A DNA stretch of 64,000 nucleotides, from positions 1-64,000 of the forward strand of contig JANNZY010000217.1 of NCBI GenBank assembly GCA_031410915.1, written 5' to 3'. Source of the DNA: WLMZ01 sp031410915 (GTDB lineage: Bacteria > Actinomycetota > Acidimicrobiia > Acidimicrobiales > Ilumatobacteraceae). The position numbers were made by a program, and so were the translations under genes. The notes under the pieces are model-generated. The model saw only the letters and a list, made by a program, of their open reading frames with translations. It was not told the origin of the DNA and did no database searches. This document shows, one piece after another, positions 41,684 through 50,154 of this stretch (the first letter of the stretch is position 1; every line of letters begins with the position of its first letter).

Positions 41684-43404
41684 TGCGCGTCGTCGCCACG
41701 GCCGGCCACGTCGATCATGGCAAGAGCTCACTCGTCCTCGCGCTGACCGGCACGGACCCGGACCGGTTCGAGGAGGAGAAGCGACGCGGGCTGACGATCG
41801 ACCTCGGTTTCGCACACACACTGCTGCCCTCGGGTGCCGGCATCAGCTTCGTCGACGTGCCAGGCCACGTGCGGTTCCTGCGCAACATGCTCGCCGGTGT
41901 CGGTGGCGTCGATGCGTGCCTGTTCGTGGTCGCGGCCACCGAGGGCTGGAAGCCGCAGAGCGAAGAACACCTCCGCATCCTGGAGCTCGTCGGTGTGCGC
42001 CACGGCATCATCGCGCTGACGAAGGTGGACCTCGTCGACGAGGAGTGGCGCGAGATCGCCACGCTCGACGTGCTCGACCACGTCGCCGGAACGTTCCTGG
42101 CCGACGCGCCCGTGGTGCCGGTCGCGGCGACGGCCGGACTCGGCCTCGACGACGTGCGCGCCGCGTTGGACGTGCTCGTCGCAGAGACGCCGGCGGCGCT
42201 TGACCGGGGGCGGCCGCGCCTGTGGGTCGACCGGGTCTTCGCGGCTCGCGGCAGTGGCACCGTGGTCACCGGCACGCTGACCGGCGGCACGTTGTCGACC
42301 GACGACCGCGTCGCTGTCGGGCCGGCCGCCCTCGATGCCCGGGTCAGGTCGATCCAGAGCCATGGTCGCTCAGTCGCCTCCATCGGTCCGGGCAATCGGG
42401 TCGCGCTCAACCTGGCGGGCGTCGAACACACTGATGTCGCCCGTGGCCACGCAGTGGTTGTCGGCGACCAGTGGCTACCGACGCGCCGCCTCGACGCATC
42501 GCTGCACGTGCTGGACGACCTGACCCACAAGGTGTCGCGACGCGGGGCATTCGCGGCCTACATCGGCTCCGGTGAGTTCGCCGCCCGAGTGCGCGTGCTG
42601 GGCAGCGAGTCGCTGTCCCCCGGGGATCACGGCCTGGTGCGGCTCCACCTCGACACCGAGATCCCGCTGCTTCCCGGCGATCGGTACATCCTGCGTGAGT
42701 CGGGACGCAGCGAGACGGTCGGCGGCGGCGAGGTGCTGGACATCCATCCCGTGCTGCCGGCGTCGCGGGCCCGTCCGGATGCGGACCCGGCGAGGGTGGT
42801 GGCCGAGCGGGGATGGATCACGGCAACGCAGCTCGCGACGCTGACCGGCGTCGATCACACACCGACGATCGGGCAGTGGGTCGTGACCGCTGCGGCGCTG
42901 GCCGAGACAGAGGCCGACGTGCGCCGGCGCGTCGACGCAGCGGGACCGCTGGGACTGGACGTCGCTGCGCTCGACGACCGGCAACGGGCGGTTCTCGCGA
43001 CCCTCGCCGATGTCGCCGTCGAGAACGGCAGGGCACGGGTCGCGGCTGTGCGCGACCCGCTCGCCGATCACCCGTTCCTGGATGCGTTGCAGGCCGCCGG
43101 ATTCGCTCCGCCCGACGCGACCGCCGTCGATCGCGGTGAGTTGCGCCAACTCGTGCGGCGCGGGCTGGTGGTGGAACGAGACGGCGTCTACTTCCACCCG
43201 TCGGCGATCGATGCCGCCGCGCGCACGGCGGCGAGGCTTCTGAGCGACCATCCCGGGGGCTTCACCGTCGCCCAGTTCCGCGACGCCACCGGCTCAACCC
43301 GCAAGCACGCCCTGCCGCTCGCGGCCGAACTCGACGGCCGCGGCATCACCCGCCGCCGCGACGACCTACGTGTCGGAGGGCCCCGGCTCCCCCAGCTCGG
43401 GTGA
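41683..43404 (+). CDS. selB: Selenocysteine elongation factor SelB
   Basis: SelB (573 residues) delivers Sec-tRNA(Sec) to UGA codons with a SECIS element. The GTPase domain has AGHVDHGKSS (G1), the DVPGH motif and TKVD; beta-barrel domains follow (about 175-340), and C-terminal winged-helix repeats (about 370-570) bind the SECIS RNA. The ATG overlaps the selA stop (TGATG), so the two are coupled. selD and the tRNA-Sec gene are not in this window. The 3' end overlaps the hydrolase gene on the other strand by 39 bp. Confidence 0.94.
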   Translation: MRVVATAGHVDHGKSSLVLALTGTDPDRFEEEKRRGLTIDLGFAHTLLPSGAGISFVDVPGHVRFLRNMLAGVGGVDACLFVVAATEGWKPQSEEHLRILELVGVRHGIIALTKVDLVDEEWREIATLDVLDHVAGTFLADAPVVPVAATAGLGLDDVRAALDVLVAETPAALDRGRPRLWVDRVFAARGSGTVVTGTLTGGTLSTDDRVAVGPAALDARVRSIQSHGRSVASIGPGNRVALNLAGVEHTDVARGHAVVVGDQWLPTRRLDASLHVLDDLTHKVSRRGAFAAYIGSGEFAARVRVLGSESLSPGDHGLVRLHLDTEIPLLPGDRYILRESGRSETVGGGEVLDIHPVLPASRARPDADPARVVAERGWITATQLATLTGVDHTPTIGQWVVTAAALAETEADVRRRVDAAGPLGLDVAALDDRQRAVLATLADVAVENGRARVAAVRDPLADHPFLDALQAAGFAPPDATAVDRGELRQLVRRGLVVERDGVYFHPSAIDAAARTAARLLSDHPGGFTVAQFRDATGSTRKHALPLAAELDGRGITRRRDDLRVGGPRLPQLG

Positions 43405-44373
43405 CTTGCCGATCAGCGATGCCACACGACGGATGCCACGCCGCTTCTTGGCAGGTGCCTGCAACTCCAGATCGCGAGCCAGCTTGGCGACGTTCATGTC
43501 GTTCGTGATCACCTCGCCGAACTGATCCGGGTCGGCGAGCAGCCACGAGTGCGAGCCGTCCACGACTGTGCCGTCTACCCCGGCGGCGACGCACATCGCC
43601 TCGAACGACTCGCGCGGGATCACGCCGTCGCGCGAGCCCCACAGGATGGTGATCGGCAGCCCGGTACGGCGCAGTTCTTCCAGCTCGTGGCGCAGGTCGG
43701 CGCGGCGGGCCAAGTTGGCGACGCGCAGGATCGCCCGCGGGTTGCGGAGCAGGTTGGGCACGAAGTCCTCGGCGATCACCGGCACGACACGAGTTGCCTG
43801 GCGGAACGGCCACACGTCGCTCGGGAAGTGGAGGCCCCAGTCCCACAGCGGGCGTTCAGCGATGGAGCGCACGACCTCGCCGCGTCGCCACGCCGAGCCG
43901 CCGACGGAGTTGACGAGCAGGATCGACCGCACCCGCGCCGGATGGTCGTGCGCGAACCGGATCGCGACGCCGCCGCCGAAGCTGTGGCCGACCACGACGG
44001 CCGGTTCATGGATGTCCAGCGCCTCCAGGAAGTCGGCCACCCAACGGCCGTAGCCGGCAATCGAGAAGTCCTTCTTGGGCAGGTCGTGGGTGCCACCGAA
44101 GCCGGGGAGCGCGGGCGCGACGACCCGGCAGTCCTGGGCGGCGATCGACGCGATCACGTCCTTGTAGGTGTGGTGGGCCAGCGCCCAGCCGTGCAGCAAA
44201 ACGACCGGCATGCCCGCCCCGGCGACGCTGTACGCGGCCGGGCGGTCCTGCACGAACGTGCGCTTCTGCACCACGACCTGGCGTGGGGCGGCAGCGGCGA
44301 GCGGCTGTTGGGCGGTCGGTGTCGCGGCCGGCTCAGGACTGGCGGTGGGCGAGTTCGCGCCTTTCGATTTCAT
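43366..44373 (-). CDS. Alpha/beta hydrolase
   Basis: This hydrolase of 335 residues has the nucleophile elbow GHSFGGG, an acid in WGSRDGVIP and the catalytic His in DGSHSWLL, with the oxyanion strand VVLLHGWALAHHTY. An Ala/Pro-rich N-terminal 30 residues and a basic C-terminal tail (PAKKRRGIRRV) flank the domain. The substrate is unknown. It overlaps the upstream whiB gene by 41 bp in the same direction and overlaps selB at its 3' end. Confidence 0.88.
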   Translation of the reverse strand: MKSKGANSPTASPEPAATPTAQQPLAAAAPRQVVVQKRTFVQDRPAAYSVAGAGMPVVLLHGWALAHHTYKDVIASIAAQDCRVVAPALPGFGGTHDLPKKDFSIAGYGRWVADFLEALDIHEPAVVVGHSFGGGVAIRFAHDHPARVRSILLVNSVGGSAWRRGEVVRSIAERPLWDWGLHFPSDVWPFRQATRVVPVIAEDFVPNLLRNPRAILRVANLARRADLRHELEELRRTGLPITILWGSRDGVIPRESFEAMCVAAGVDGTVVDGSHSWLLADPDQFGEVITNDMNVAKLARDLELQAPAKKRRGIRRVASLIGKSPELGEPGPSDT

Positions 44374-44605
44374 TCAACCCACCCCAGATCCCGTGCGGCT
44401 CAGTGGTCCGCAGGGCGAAGCTGAGGCACGCCTGCTTGACCGGGCACAGTGCACAGATCGACTTTGCCAGACGTTCCCGGCTCAGGCGCAAATCCTTGCG
44501 CTCGAAATGTGAGGGTGGGTAGAAAGACGATGCGTGTTCACCGCGACACGCGGCGTCCTGCTGCCATTCGAGGTCGTCGTATTCGTCGTCTCGCCGTGCA
44601 ACCAT
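44333..44605 (-). CDS. WhiB-family transcriptional regulator
   Basis: This 90-residue Fe-S protein has the four cluster ligands Cys20, Cys51, Cys54 and Cys60 and the GIWGG turn with a following basic segment, as in all Wbl proteins, which bind sigma factor region 4. The GAGGA site six bases before the ATG supports the start. Wbl proteins are confined to Actinomycetota and their phages. Its 3' end overlaps the hydrolase gene. Twin ArsA-like ATPase genes 2.5 kb away recall the whiB4 neighbourhood of mycobacteria. Confidence 0.95.
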   Translation of the reverse strand: MVARRDDEYDDLEWQQDAACRGEHASSFYPPSHFERKDLRLSRERLAKSICALCPVKQACLSFALRTTEPHGIWGGLNEIERRELAHRQS

Positions 44606-44742
44606 TCACTTTCCTCTGTGTCGGTCTGACCCGCCCCGATCACAGGCACCTTACAAAACGCTGTCGCTCAGCACAATCGTCTCCGGGTATTGGCTCGCTG
44701 ACTGCCGCGGACGGCACCGGACCGGTCTGCAAGACTCGTGCC

Positions 44743-45606
44743 ATGGCCGAATCGACAGCGAACGCCGATCAGGCGATCTTCTGGACGGAGGTGGCCGGGC
44801 CGCAATGGGTGCGACAACAGCGCCAGTTCGACCACTCGTTGGCCGCGTTCGGGGCGGAGTCGTTGCGGGTCCTGGCCGCGCAGCCGGGCGAGCGGATCAT
44901 CGACATCGGCTGCGGAACCGGTACCACCACTCTCGCCATCGCGTCCGCGGTGACGGCGAACGGGGCGGCGATCGGCTTCGACATCTCGTCGGCGATGGTC
45001 GAGGCGGCCGCCGCTCGCGCTGCGGCGGATCGCATCGCAAACGCGTCATTCCGGATCGGTGATGCGCAAACCGACGAGTTGGTGGCGGCTGGCTCGCCGC
45101 CGTTCGACGCGATGTACTCGCGCTTCGGTGTGATGTTCTTCTCCGACCCAACGGCCGCTTTCGCGAACATTCGCGCTGCGATCCGCAACGGCGGTCGGTT
45201 GACGTTCGCATGCTGGCGCTCCGAATCCGTCAATCCGTGGATCGACGAGCCGGCGCGGGTGATGCGCAGCTTCACGCCCGAGCCGGTGCTCCCACCGCCG
45301 AACGCGCCCGGACCGTTCGCTTTCCAGGACGCCGACCGTATCCGTAACATCCTGACCGACGCTGGCTGGTCACGTGTCGAGGTGCGTCGCGTCGACGCCA
45401 CGGTGACGATGGGTGGCGGCGACGGGGTCGGGCCGGCGGTCGCGCAGACGCTGGGCACCACCGTTGGCCAAAGCCTGCGCCGGCAGGTCGACGATGCGAC
45501 CTACGCGAAGGTGATGGCGGCCCTCGACGATCTCATGGCCGAGCACCTCGTCGATGGTGCCGTGCAATTCCCGGGCAGTGTCTGGGTGGTCACCGGCTCG
45601 AACTGA
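44743..45606 (+). CDS. SAM-dependent methyltransferase
   Basis: This class I methyltransferase of 287 residues has motif I IIDIGCGTGTTTLAIA, an acidic ribose-binding residue in IGFDIS, and MYSRFGVMFFSDPTAAF as the UbiE/MenG-like post-motif. The acceptor cannot be predicted; small metabolites are most common for this group. AAGACT six bases upstream of the ATG suggests a leaderless transcript. It is divergent from whiB with 137 bp between. Confidence 0.85.
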   Translation: MAESTANADQAIFWTEVAGPQWVRQQRQFDHSLAAFGAESLRVLAAQPGERIIDIGCGTGTTTLAIASAVTANGAAIGFDISSAMVEAAAARAAADRIANASFRIGDAQTDELVAAGSPPFDAMYSRFGVMFFSDPTAAFANIRAAIRNGGRLTFACWRSESVNPWIDEPARVMRSFTPEPVLPPPNAPGPFAFQDADRIRNILTDAGWSRVEVRRVDATVTMGGGDGVGPAVAQTLGTTVGQSLRRQVDDATYAKVMAALDDLMAEHLVDGAVQFPGSVWVVTGSN

Positions 45607-45624
45607 GGTGGGCGACGCAGCAGT

Positions 45625-47070
45625 TCAGGCGCCGGCATCAGCGCCGGCTTCGGCCTCCGCTTCGTCGACAGTAGGGACCACATCCGACTCGTCGTTGTTG
45701 CGCTTCTTGCGCATCTCTCGGTAGTCCTTTGCGCCGCCCTCTTCCGGTTCGACCTCGAGCGTGACACCGTCGATCGCGACGACGCGCAGCGAGTCGCCCG
45801 GCCGCAACGGTGTGGCCCGGTTGGTGCGCGCCCGCCACCGCCCCCCGGCGACCTCGGCTACGCCCTCCGGGTTGATCTCGGCCAGCGCTGTGCCCAACTC
45901 GCCGATCATCCATTCGCGGCCCACCGTCGGCGTGGCAAAGCGCGTCCGGACCATCGACGGCATGCCGACGACGAACGTGAGCAGGACGCCACCGATGCCG
46001 GCCACGAGCGTGATCCACGACGGCCGCAGGTCGGTGCCGAGCACATCGCTGTACAGGAACCACGACCCGCCGGTGAACAGCACGAAACCCACGCCGGTCC
46101 ACAGGCGCGGGATGCCAACCTGCACGTCGATCGCGAACGCGAACATCGAGGCGATGATGGCTCCGACGGCGAAGCCGTTGACCGGTAGTGCGCTGAGCCC
46201 GTAGCAGGCCAGCACCGCGCTGGCCGCGCCGACGACACCGGCCACACCGACGCCGGCAGTGAAGAACTCGAAGATCAACAGCGCGAGGCCGATGATGAAC
46301 AGCAGATAGGCAACGGCCGGGCTGCTGACCGTGTGCAGCAACTGGTTGACGAGACCGAGCTTGAAGAAGCGCACGAGCGTCGCGTTGTTCTGGGCCTGGC
46401 CTTGATCGTTGAAGTCGGCGGTGACGGTGTCGAGCACCGTGCCGCGCAACGTGAGTCCGTCCATGGCCAGCACCATGTTCTTGATCGCCGGCACGCCTTC
46501 GTCGGTGGTGTCCAACTTCAGTGCGCGAGAGCTGCGCGCGTCCTGGAACCCGATGGCCTTGGTCTGCATCCGCTCGGTGGCGACGCCGAAGGACACCTCG
46601 ACGCCCTCGACCTGGAGCGGGGTGCCGTACTTGCCGATGTGCGCGCCGGGGGCCATGGCCGTGACATCGGCGGCGGCGAGCAGTTGCGCGCCGAGCCCGG
46701 TGAGGTTCGCGCCCGATGGGCCGACCCAGATGCCGATCGGGACGGGCGAGTCGCGCAGCAGCTCCATCACGTCGGCGATGCGCTCGCGACCGACCACGGC
46801 GGCGTCGGAGTTGATCTGCAGGATCAACGCCTGTGAGCCGTTCGACTCTGCTTCGTCGATGGCGGTGCCGATCTCGTCGATCAGGATCTCGTCGATCAGG
46901 CCACTGACCTGCACCACGTCGACAGGCGCGAGATCGGCCGCGTCGGTGCTCGTCTCGGTGACCGTCGTCGCGCCGGGATCGGTGTCCGGCGGGGTGCCGG
47001 CCTGCGCCGGCGGGGTGAGCAGACCCAGCCCGGCCGCGACAGCCAGGAAGATGATCGCTAGTCTGCGCAA
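45625..47070 (-). CDS. NfeD-like membrane protein, degenerate protease
   Basis: This long-form NfeD protein has a signal segment, a ClpP/crotonase-like serine protease domain (about 45-240), several membrane helices (about 265-390) and a C-terminal OB-fold NfeD domain (about 405-455). It ends in an acidic Ala-rich tail. In known members the catalytic Ser lies in an ASAG motif after a GA pair; here the region reads GANLTGLGAQLL, so the nucleophile seems to be missing. TTG at 47070 follows GGAGG by six bases and is preferred; GTG 47100 is an alternative. It is divergent from arsA-like gene 1. Membrane quality control is the family theme. Confidence 0.75.
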   Translation of the reverse strand: MRRLAIIFLAVAAGLGLLTPPAQAGTPPDTDPGATTVTETSTDAADLAPVDVVQVSGLIDEILIDEIGTAIDEAESNGSQALILQINSDAAVVGRERIADVMELLRDSPVPIGIWVGPSGANLTGLGAQLLAAADVTAMAPGAHIGKYGTPLQVEGVEVSFGVATERMQTKAIGFQDARSSRALKLDTTDEGVPAIKNMVLAMDGLTLRGTVLDTVTADFNDQGQAQNNATLVRFFKLGLVNQLLHTVSSPAVAYLLFIIGLALLIFEFFTAGVGVAGVVGAASAVLACYGLSALPVNGFAVGAIIASMFAFAIDVQVGIPRLWTGVGFVLFTGGSWFLYSDVLGTDLRPSWITLVAGIGGVLLTFVVGMPSMVRTRFATPTVGREWMIGELGTALAEINPEGVAEVAGGRWRARTNRATPLRPGDSLRVVAIDGVTLEVEPEEGGAKDYREMRKKRNNDESDVVPTVDEAEAEAGADAGA

Positions 47071-47076
47071 CGAGAG

Positions 47077-47086
47077 CCTCCGGAGG
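47077..47086. promoter_or_regulatory. Palindromic ribosome-binding site shared by divergent genes
   Basis: CCTCCGGAGG is a perfect 10-bp palindrome. Read on the plus strand its GGAGG lies four bases before the GTG at 47091; read on the minus strand GGAGG lies six bases before the TTG at 47070. One DNA site therefore supplies the ribosome-binding sequence of two divergent genes whose starts are 21 bp apart. Confidence 0.6.
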
Positions 47087-47090
47087 GCGA

Positions 47091-47960
47091 GTGGATTCAC
47101 GGCAATTCTTCGGCGCGGCCCGGCTGGTCATCGTGGCCGGGAAGGGCGGCGTCGGCAAGACAACGGTAACTGCTGCGCTCGCTCGCGCGGCAGCCGATGT
47201 CGGACTTCACGTCCTCGCCGTCGAGCTCGAGGGCAAGCCTGCCCTGGCCGAAGTCCTCGCCGGCACCGATGTGGAAGTGACCACGATCACGGCATCCGAG
47301 GCGCTCGCCGACTACCTCGACGACCACGGGCTGAAGCGCGTGTCGAAGCGACTTGCGTCGAGCGGCATCATCGATGTCGTCGCGACGGCTGCGCCAGGCA
47401 TCGACGACATCGTGGTGCTCGGCAAACTGAAACAGCTGGAGACGCTCGGCACCTACGACTTGATCGTGGTCGACGGTCCCGCCGCGGGCCACGCGGTCAC
47501 GTTCCTGCTGTCGGCCCGGGGTCTGCTCGACACGGTGCGCGGCGGGCCGATCCGCAAGCAGGCCCAGGACGTGCTCGACATGTTCAACGACCCGCAACGC
47601 TGCCAGGTGCTGCTCGTCTCGTTGCCCGAGACCACACCGATCAACGAGCTGATCGAGACGGCCTACGCGGTCGAGGAGAAGGTCGGCGTGCAGCTCGGCC
47701 CGGTCATCATCAACGGCGTGGACCGCGGCGACCCCATCGTCGTCTCAGCGGCCGGCAGTGCACCCGACGAGTTGCTGGCTGCGGCGGAGTTCCGCAACCA
47801 CCGCCGTGCCGCGCAGCAGGCCGAACTCGCCCGGCTCAGCAACGATCTCGCGCTGACGCAGATGGTCTTGCCGCAACTGCCCGTTGCAGGCGTCACCGCC
47901 GACGATCTCGGCGCGCTCGCCGCAGCGTTGGTCGAACAGCTCGGGCTGCTCGCCGGATGA
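47091..47960 (+). CDS. ArsA-like ATPase 1
   Basis: This deviant Walker A ATPase of 289 residues carries AGKGGVGKTTVTAAL, LAVELEGKPAL and the switch region VVDGPAAGHAVTFL. Actinobacterial ArsA homologues usually occur as an adjacent pair and are not arsenite pumps; the mycobacterial pair next to whiB4 acts in stress or drug tolerance. GTG 47091 follows the palindromic GGAGG. The second ATPase begins eight bases after the stop. Confidence 0.87.
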   Translation: MDSRQFFGAARLVIVAGKGGVGKTTVTAALARAAADVGLHVLAVELEGKPALAEVLAGTDVEVTTITASEALADYLDDHGLKRVSKRLASSGIIDVVATAAPGIDDIVVLGKLKQLETLGTYDLIVVDGPAAGHAVTFLLSARGLLDTVRGGPIRKQAQDVLDMFNDPQRCQVLLVSLPETTPINELIETAYAVEEKVGVQLGPVIINGVDRGDPIVVSAAGSAPDELLAAAEFRNHRRAAQQAELARLSNDLALTQMVLPQLPVAGVTADDLGALAAALVEQLGLLAG

Positions 47961-47967
47961 ACGCCGC

Positions 47968-49086
47968 ATGAATGCCATCGCCACGGTCGTCCGCGACGCC
48001 GAGATCATCGTCACCTGTGGGTCCGGAGGCGTCGGCAAGACCACCGCAGCAGCTGCCATCGCACTGCACGCCGCGTCGACCGGCAAGCGGGTCGTGGTCG
48101 TCACCATCGATCCGGCACGACGCCTGGCCGACGCGTTCGGTCTGGCGGGTGGCCTCGGCAACGAGCCGACGCGGGTCGACCTCGGCGACGCGCCGGTCAA
48201 CACGACGGGCGAGCTGTGGGCGATGATGCTCGACCCGACGACCACGTTCGACGGCCTCGTCCGCCAGTACGCAGAGTCACCCGAACGCGCCGAACGGATC
48301 CTGGCCAATGCGTTCTACCGCAACATCGCCGGCGCGCTGTCCGGCACGCAGGAGTACATGGCCGCTGAGAAGCTGTTCCAACTGCATCGCGACGACCGCT
48401 TCGACCTCGTCGTCGTCGACACACCGCCGAGCCGCAACGCGCTCGACTTCCTCGATGCGCCGGCCACGCTGACCCGCTTCATCAACCACCGCCTGTTCCG
48501 GCTGATGATGCTGCCCGCTCGCGGTGGGCTGAAGGTGCTCAACATCGCGGCTCAACCGGTGCTGCGCACGATCGGTAAGGTCGTCGGCGGCGACGTGCTC
48601 GCCGACGCGATCGCGTTCTTCCAAGCGTTCGAGGGCATGGAGGCCGGATTCCGCGATCGCGCCGACTCCGTGTCAGCGCTGCTGCACTCGTCGGTGACGA
48701 GCTACGTGCTCGTCGCGTCGCCGCGGCGCGACACGGTGGATGAGGCGAGCTACCTGGCCGGCCGCCTGATCGAGTCGAAGCTGCCCGTTGCAGCCGTCAT
48801 CATCAACCGGTTGCAACCCCGCTTCGGTGCGTCGACCGCGGCCGAGGCCGCAGCCCATGCCGAGGCGCAGGCGATCACGCAGCCCGCCCTCGCCGCGCTG
48901 TGGCGCAACCTGGCCGAGCTGGGCGCACTGGCCGATGCCGAAGAAGCCGTCGTCGAACCACTCGTCGCCGCCACCGATCCCGACGCCGTCCGCCGCGTGC
49001 CGCTGCTGCGCGACGACGTGCACGACCTCGGTGGCCTGCACGACATCGCCGGCCATCTCTTCGGGCCGGACAGAGTCGTCCGGTAG
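47968..49086 (+). CDS. ArsA-like ATPase 2
   Basis: This deviant Walker A ATPase of 372 residues shows CGSGGVGKTTAAAAIA, VVTIDPARRLADAFG and VVDTPPSRNALDFL, with a long helical insert (about 190-260) absent from ATPase 1. The two probably form a heterodimer, as inferred for mycobacterial homologues. ATG 47968 lies eight bases after the previous stop. An overlapping short frame ATGAACGCCGCATGA at 47957 is not coding. Confidence 0.87.
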   Translation: MNAIATVVRDAEIIVTCGSGGVGKTTAAAAIALHAASTGKRVVVVTIDPARRLADAFGLAGGLGNEPTRVDLGDAPVNTTGELWAMMLDPTTTFDGLVRQYAESPERAERILANAFYRNIAGALSGTQEYMAAEKLFQLHRDDRFDLVVVDTPPSRNALDFLDAPATLTRFINHRLFRLMMLPARGGLKVLNIAAQPVLRTIGKVVGGDVLADAIAFFQAFEGMEAGFRDRADSVSALLHSSVTSYVLVASPRRDTVDEASYLAGRLIESKLPVAAVIINRLQPRFGASTAAEAAAHAEAQAITQPALAALWRNLAELGALADAEEAVVEPLVAATDPDAVRRVPLLRDDVHDLGGLHDIAGHLFGPDRVVR

Positions 49087-49097
49087 AGTCGGCCACC

Positions 49098-49523
49098 GTG
49101 CACGTCTTGCTCGCAACCGACGCCCAGTGGGTGACCGACGACGTCGTGGCCGCGCTGGCCAGCCCCGACACAAACTTCACCGTCTGCAGCAACGGGCGCG
49201 ACGTCACCGCCGTGGTCAAGCGGGGTACGCCCGACATCGCCATCCTCGATCTGCAGAGCGGTTCGATGGGCGGCATGGCGGTCACGATGAACCTGCGCCT
49301 CGACGAGTCCGGTGGCCTGGCCGACCACGTGCCGGTGCTGATGCTGCTCGACCGCGAGGCCGACGTCTTCCTCGCCCGGCGCAGCGGCGCCGACGCCTGG
49401 CTGGTCAAGCCGATCAACCCGCTGTCGCTGCAGAAGGCGGTCCGCGACATCCTCGATCCGCCTGCACCGGCACCGGTTGTCGAGGCAGAAACGGCTGAGG
49501 AAGAGCCCGCACCCGCGGGATAA
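49098..49523 (+). CDS. Stand-alone receiver-domain protein
   Basis: This 141-residue protein is a lone response-regulator receiver domain: VHVLLATDAQWVTDDVV, phospho-acceptor Asp in DIAILDLQSGSMGG, and the Lys in WLVKPINPLSLQKAV. An acidic Ala/Pro tail follows. It has no output domain, so it would act by protein contacts. TAGAGT is eight bases before the GTG (leaderless), and the gene starts 11 bases after the ArsA-like ATPase stop. No histidine kinase is nearby. Confidence 0.8.
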   Translation: MHVLLATDAQWVTDDVVAALASPDTNFTVCSNGRDVTAVVKRGTPDIAILDLQSGSMGGMAVTMNLRLDESGGLADHVPVLMLLDREADVFLARRSGADAWLVKPINPLSLQKAVRDILDPPAPAPVVEAETAEEEPAPAG

Positions 49524-49536
49524 CATCGTCGAGCAC

Positions 49537-49613
<77 letters not shown>

Positions 49614-49615
49614 CG

Positions 49616-49656
49616 GAACTAGCACGTCAGGGCTTTGGCTCTGACGATGCTAGTTC
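49616..49656 (+). terminator. Hairpin downstream of tRNA-Pro
   Basis: GAACTAGCA-CGTCAG pairs with CTGACG-A-TGCTAGTTC around a GGCTTTGGCT loop, starting three bases after the tRNA. It is likely the tRNA terminator although only a weak T-rich stretch follows; an attachment-site role cannot be excluded. Confidence 0.6.
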
Positions 49657-49776
49657 GTCTCGTTGTTCTGGATTGGTCCACGATTGGTCCCGAGAGTCGC
49701 AGCTGACCCACGGTCGGCTCCGAGCAACGGACGCTCCGTGCGAGCGCACGACCCAGGGCCGCGATGATGGTGCCTG

Positions 49777-50150
49777 ATGGATGAGGTGCCTGCCGTATCG
49801 TGGCTGCCGGATTCTGAGCAGCCGGAGCGGTTGTGGGACTGGGACGGGCAGCGCTGGACCGAACACGTGAGCACCGACCTTGTTCAAGGCGTCGGCCGTC
49901 TCGACGCTTACTAGGGACAGCGACGGCAGTACGCCGTCGTGAGCATCGGTTCCTTCGGACAGATGGAGCGAATGCAACGCGTGCTCGGGTCCGCTGGTTC
50001 CGAGAGCTGGGAGCTCGTCGCCATCTACGCAAGGCGTCGAATTGGTTTCAGGGCATTGAGGAGGGATTCATGCTGCTGAAGCGTCCGGTGGACTCCGGCC
50101 TTGAACTGCAAGATGAGCAGTGGTGCCTCACGATGAACCTCGGGGCGTAG
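49777..50150 (+). pseudogene. Broken DUF2510 plus DUF4177-like gene
   Basis: The frame from ATG 49777 begins with a DUF2510-type domain (SWLPDSEQPERLWDWDGQRWTEH) and meets TAG at 49912. The same frame continues afterwards with VSIGSFGQMERMQRV and WELVAIY up to 50028. The following conserved-looking KASNWFQGIEEGFMLLKRPV is in another frame, so one base seems to be lost at 50029 (GAC read as GC). An intact gene would have encoded about 125 residues. The first 45 codons could still be translated. Both lesions could be checked against relatives. Confidence 0.65.
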
Positions 50151-50154
50151 GCCC

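Noticed and set aside
41683..44742. tRNA-Sec gene or selD near selA-selB
   Set aside because: No long-acceptor tRNA with TCA anticodon and no selD-like frame was found in the window.
49777..50028. In-frame TAG at 49912 as a recoded codon (pyrrolysine or read-through)
   Set aside because: A second lesion, a frameshift at 50029, follows, and no recoding machinery for TAG is seen; decay is simpler.
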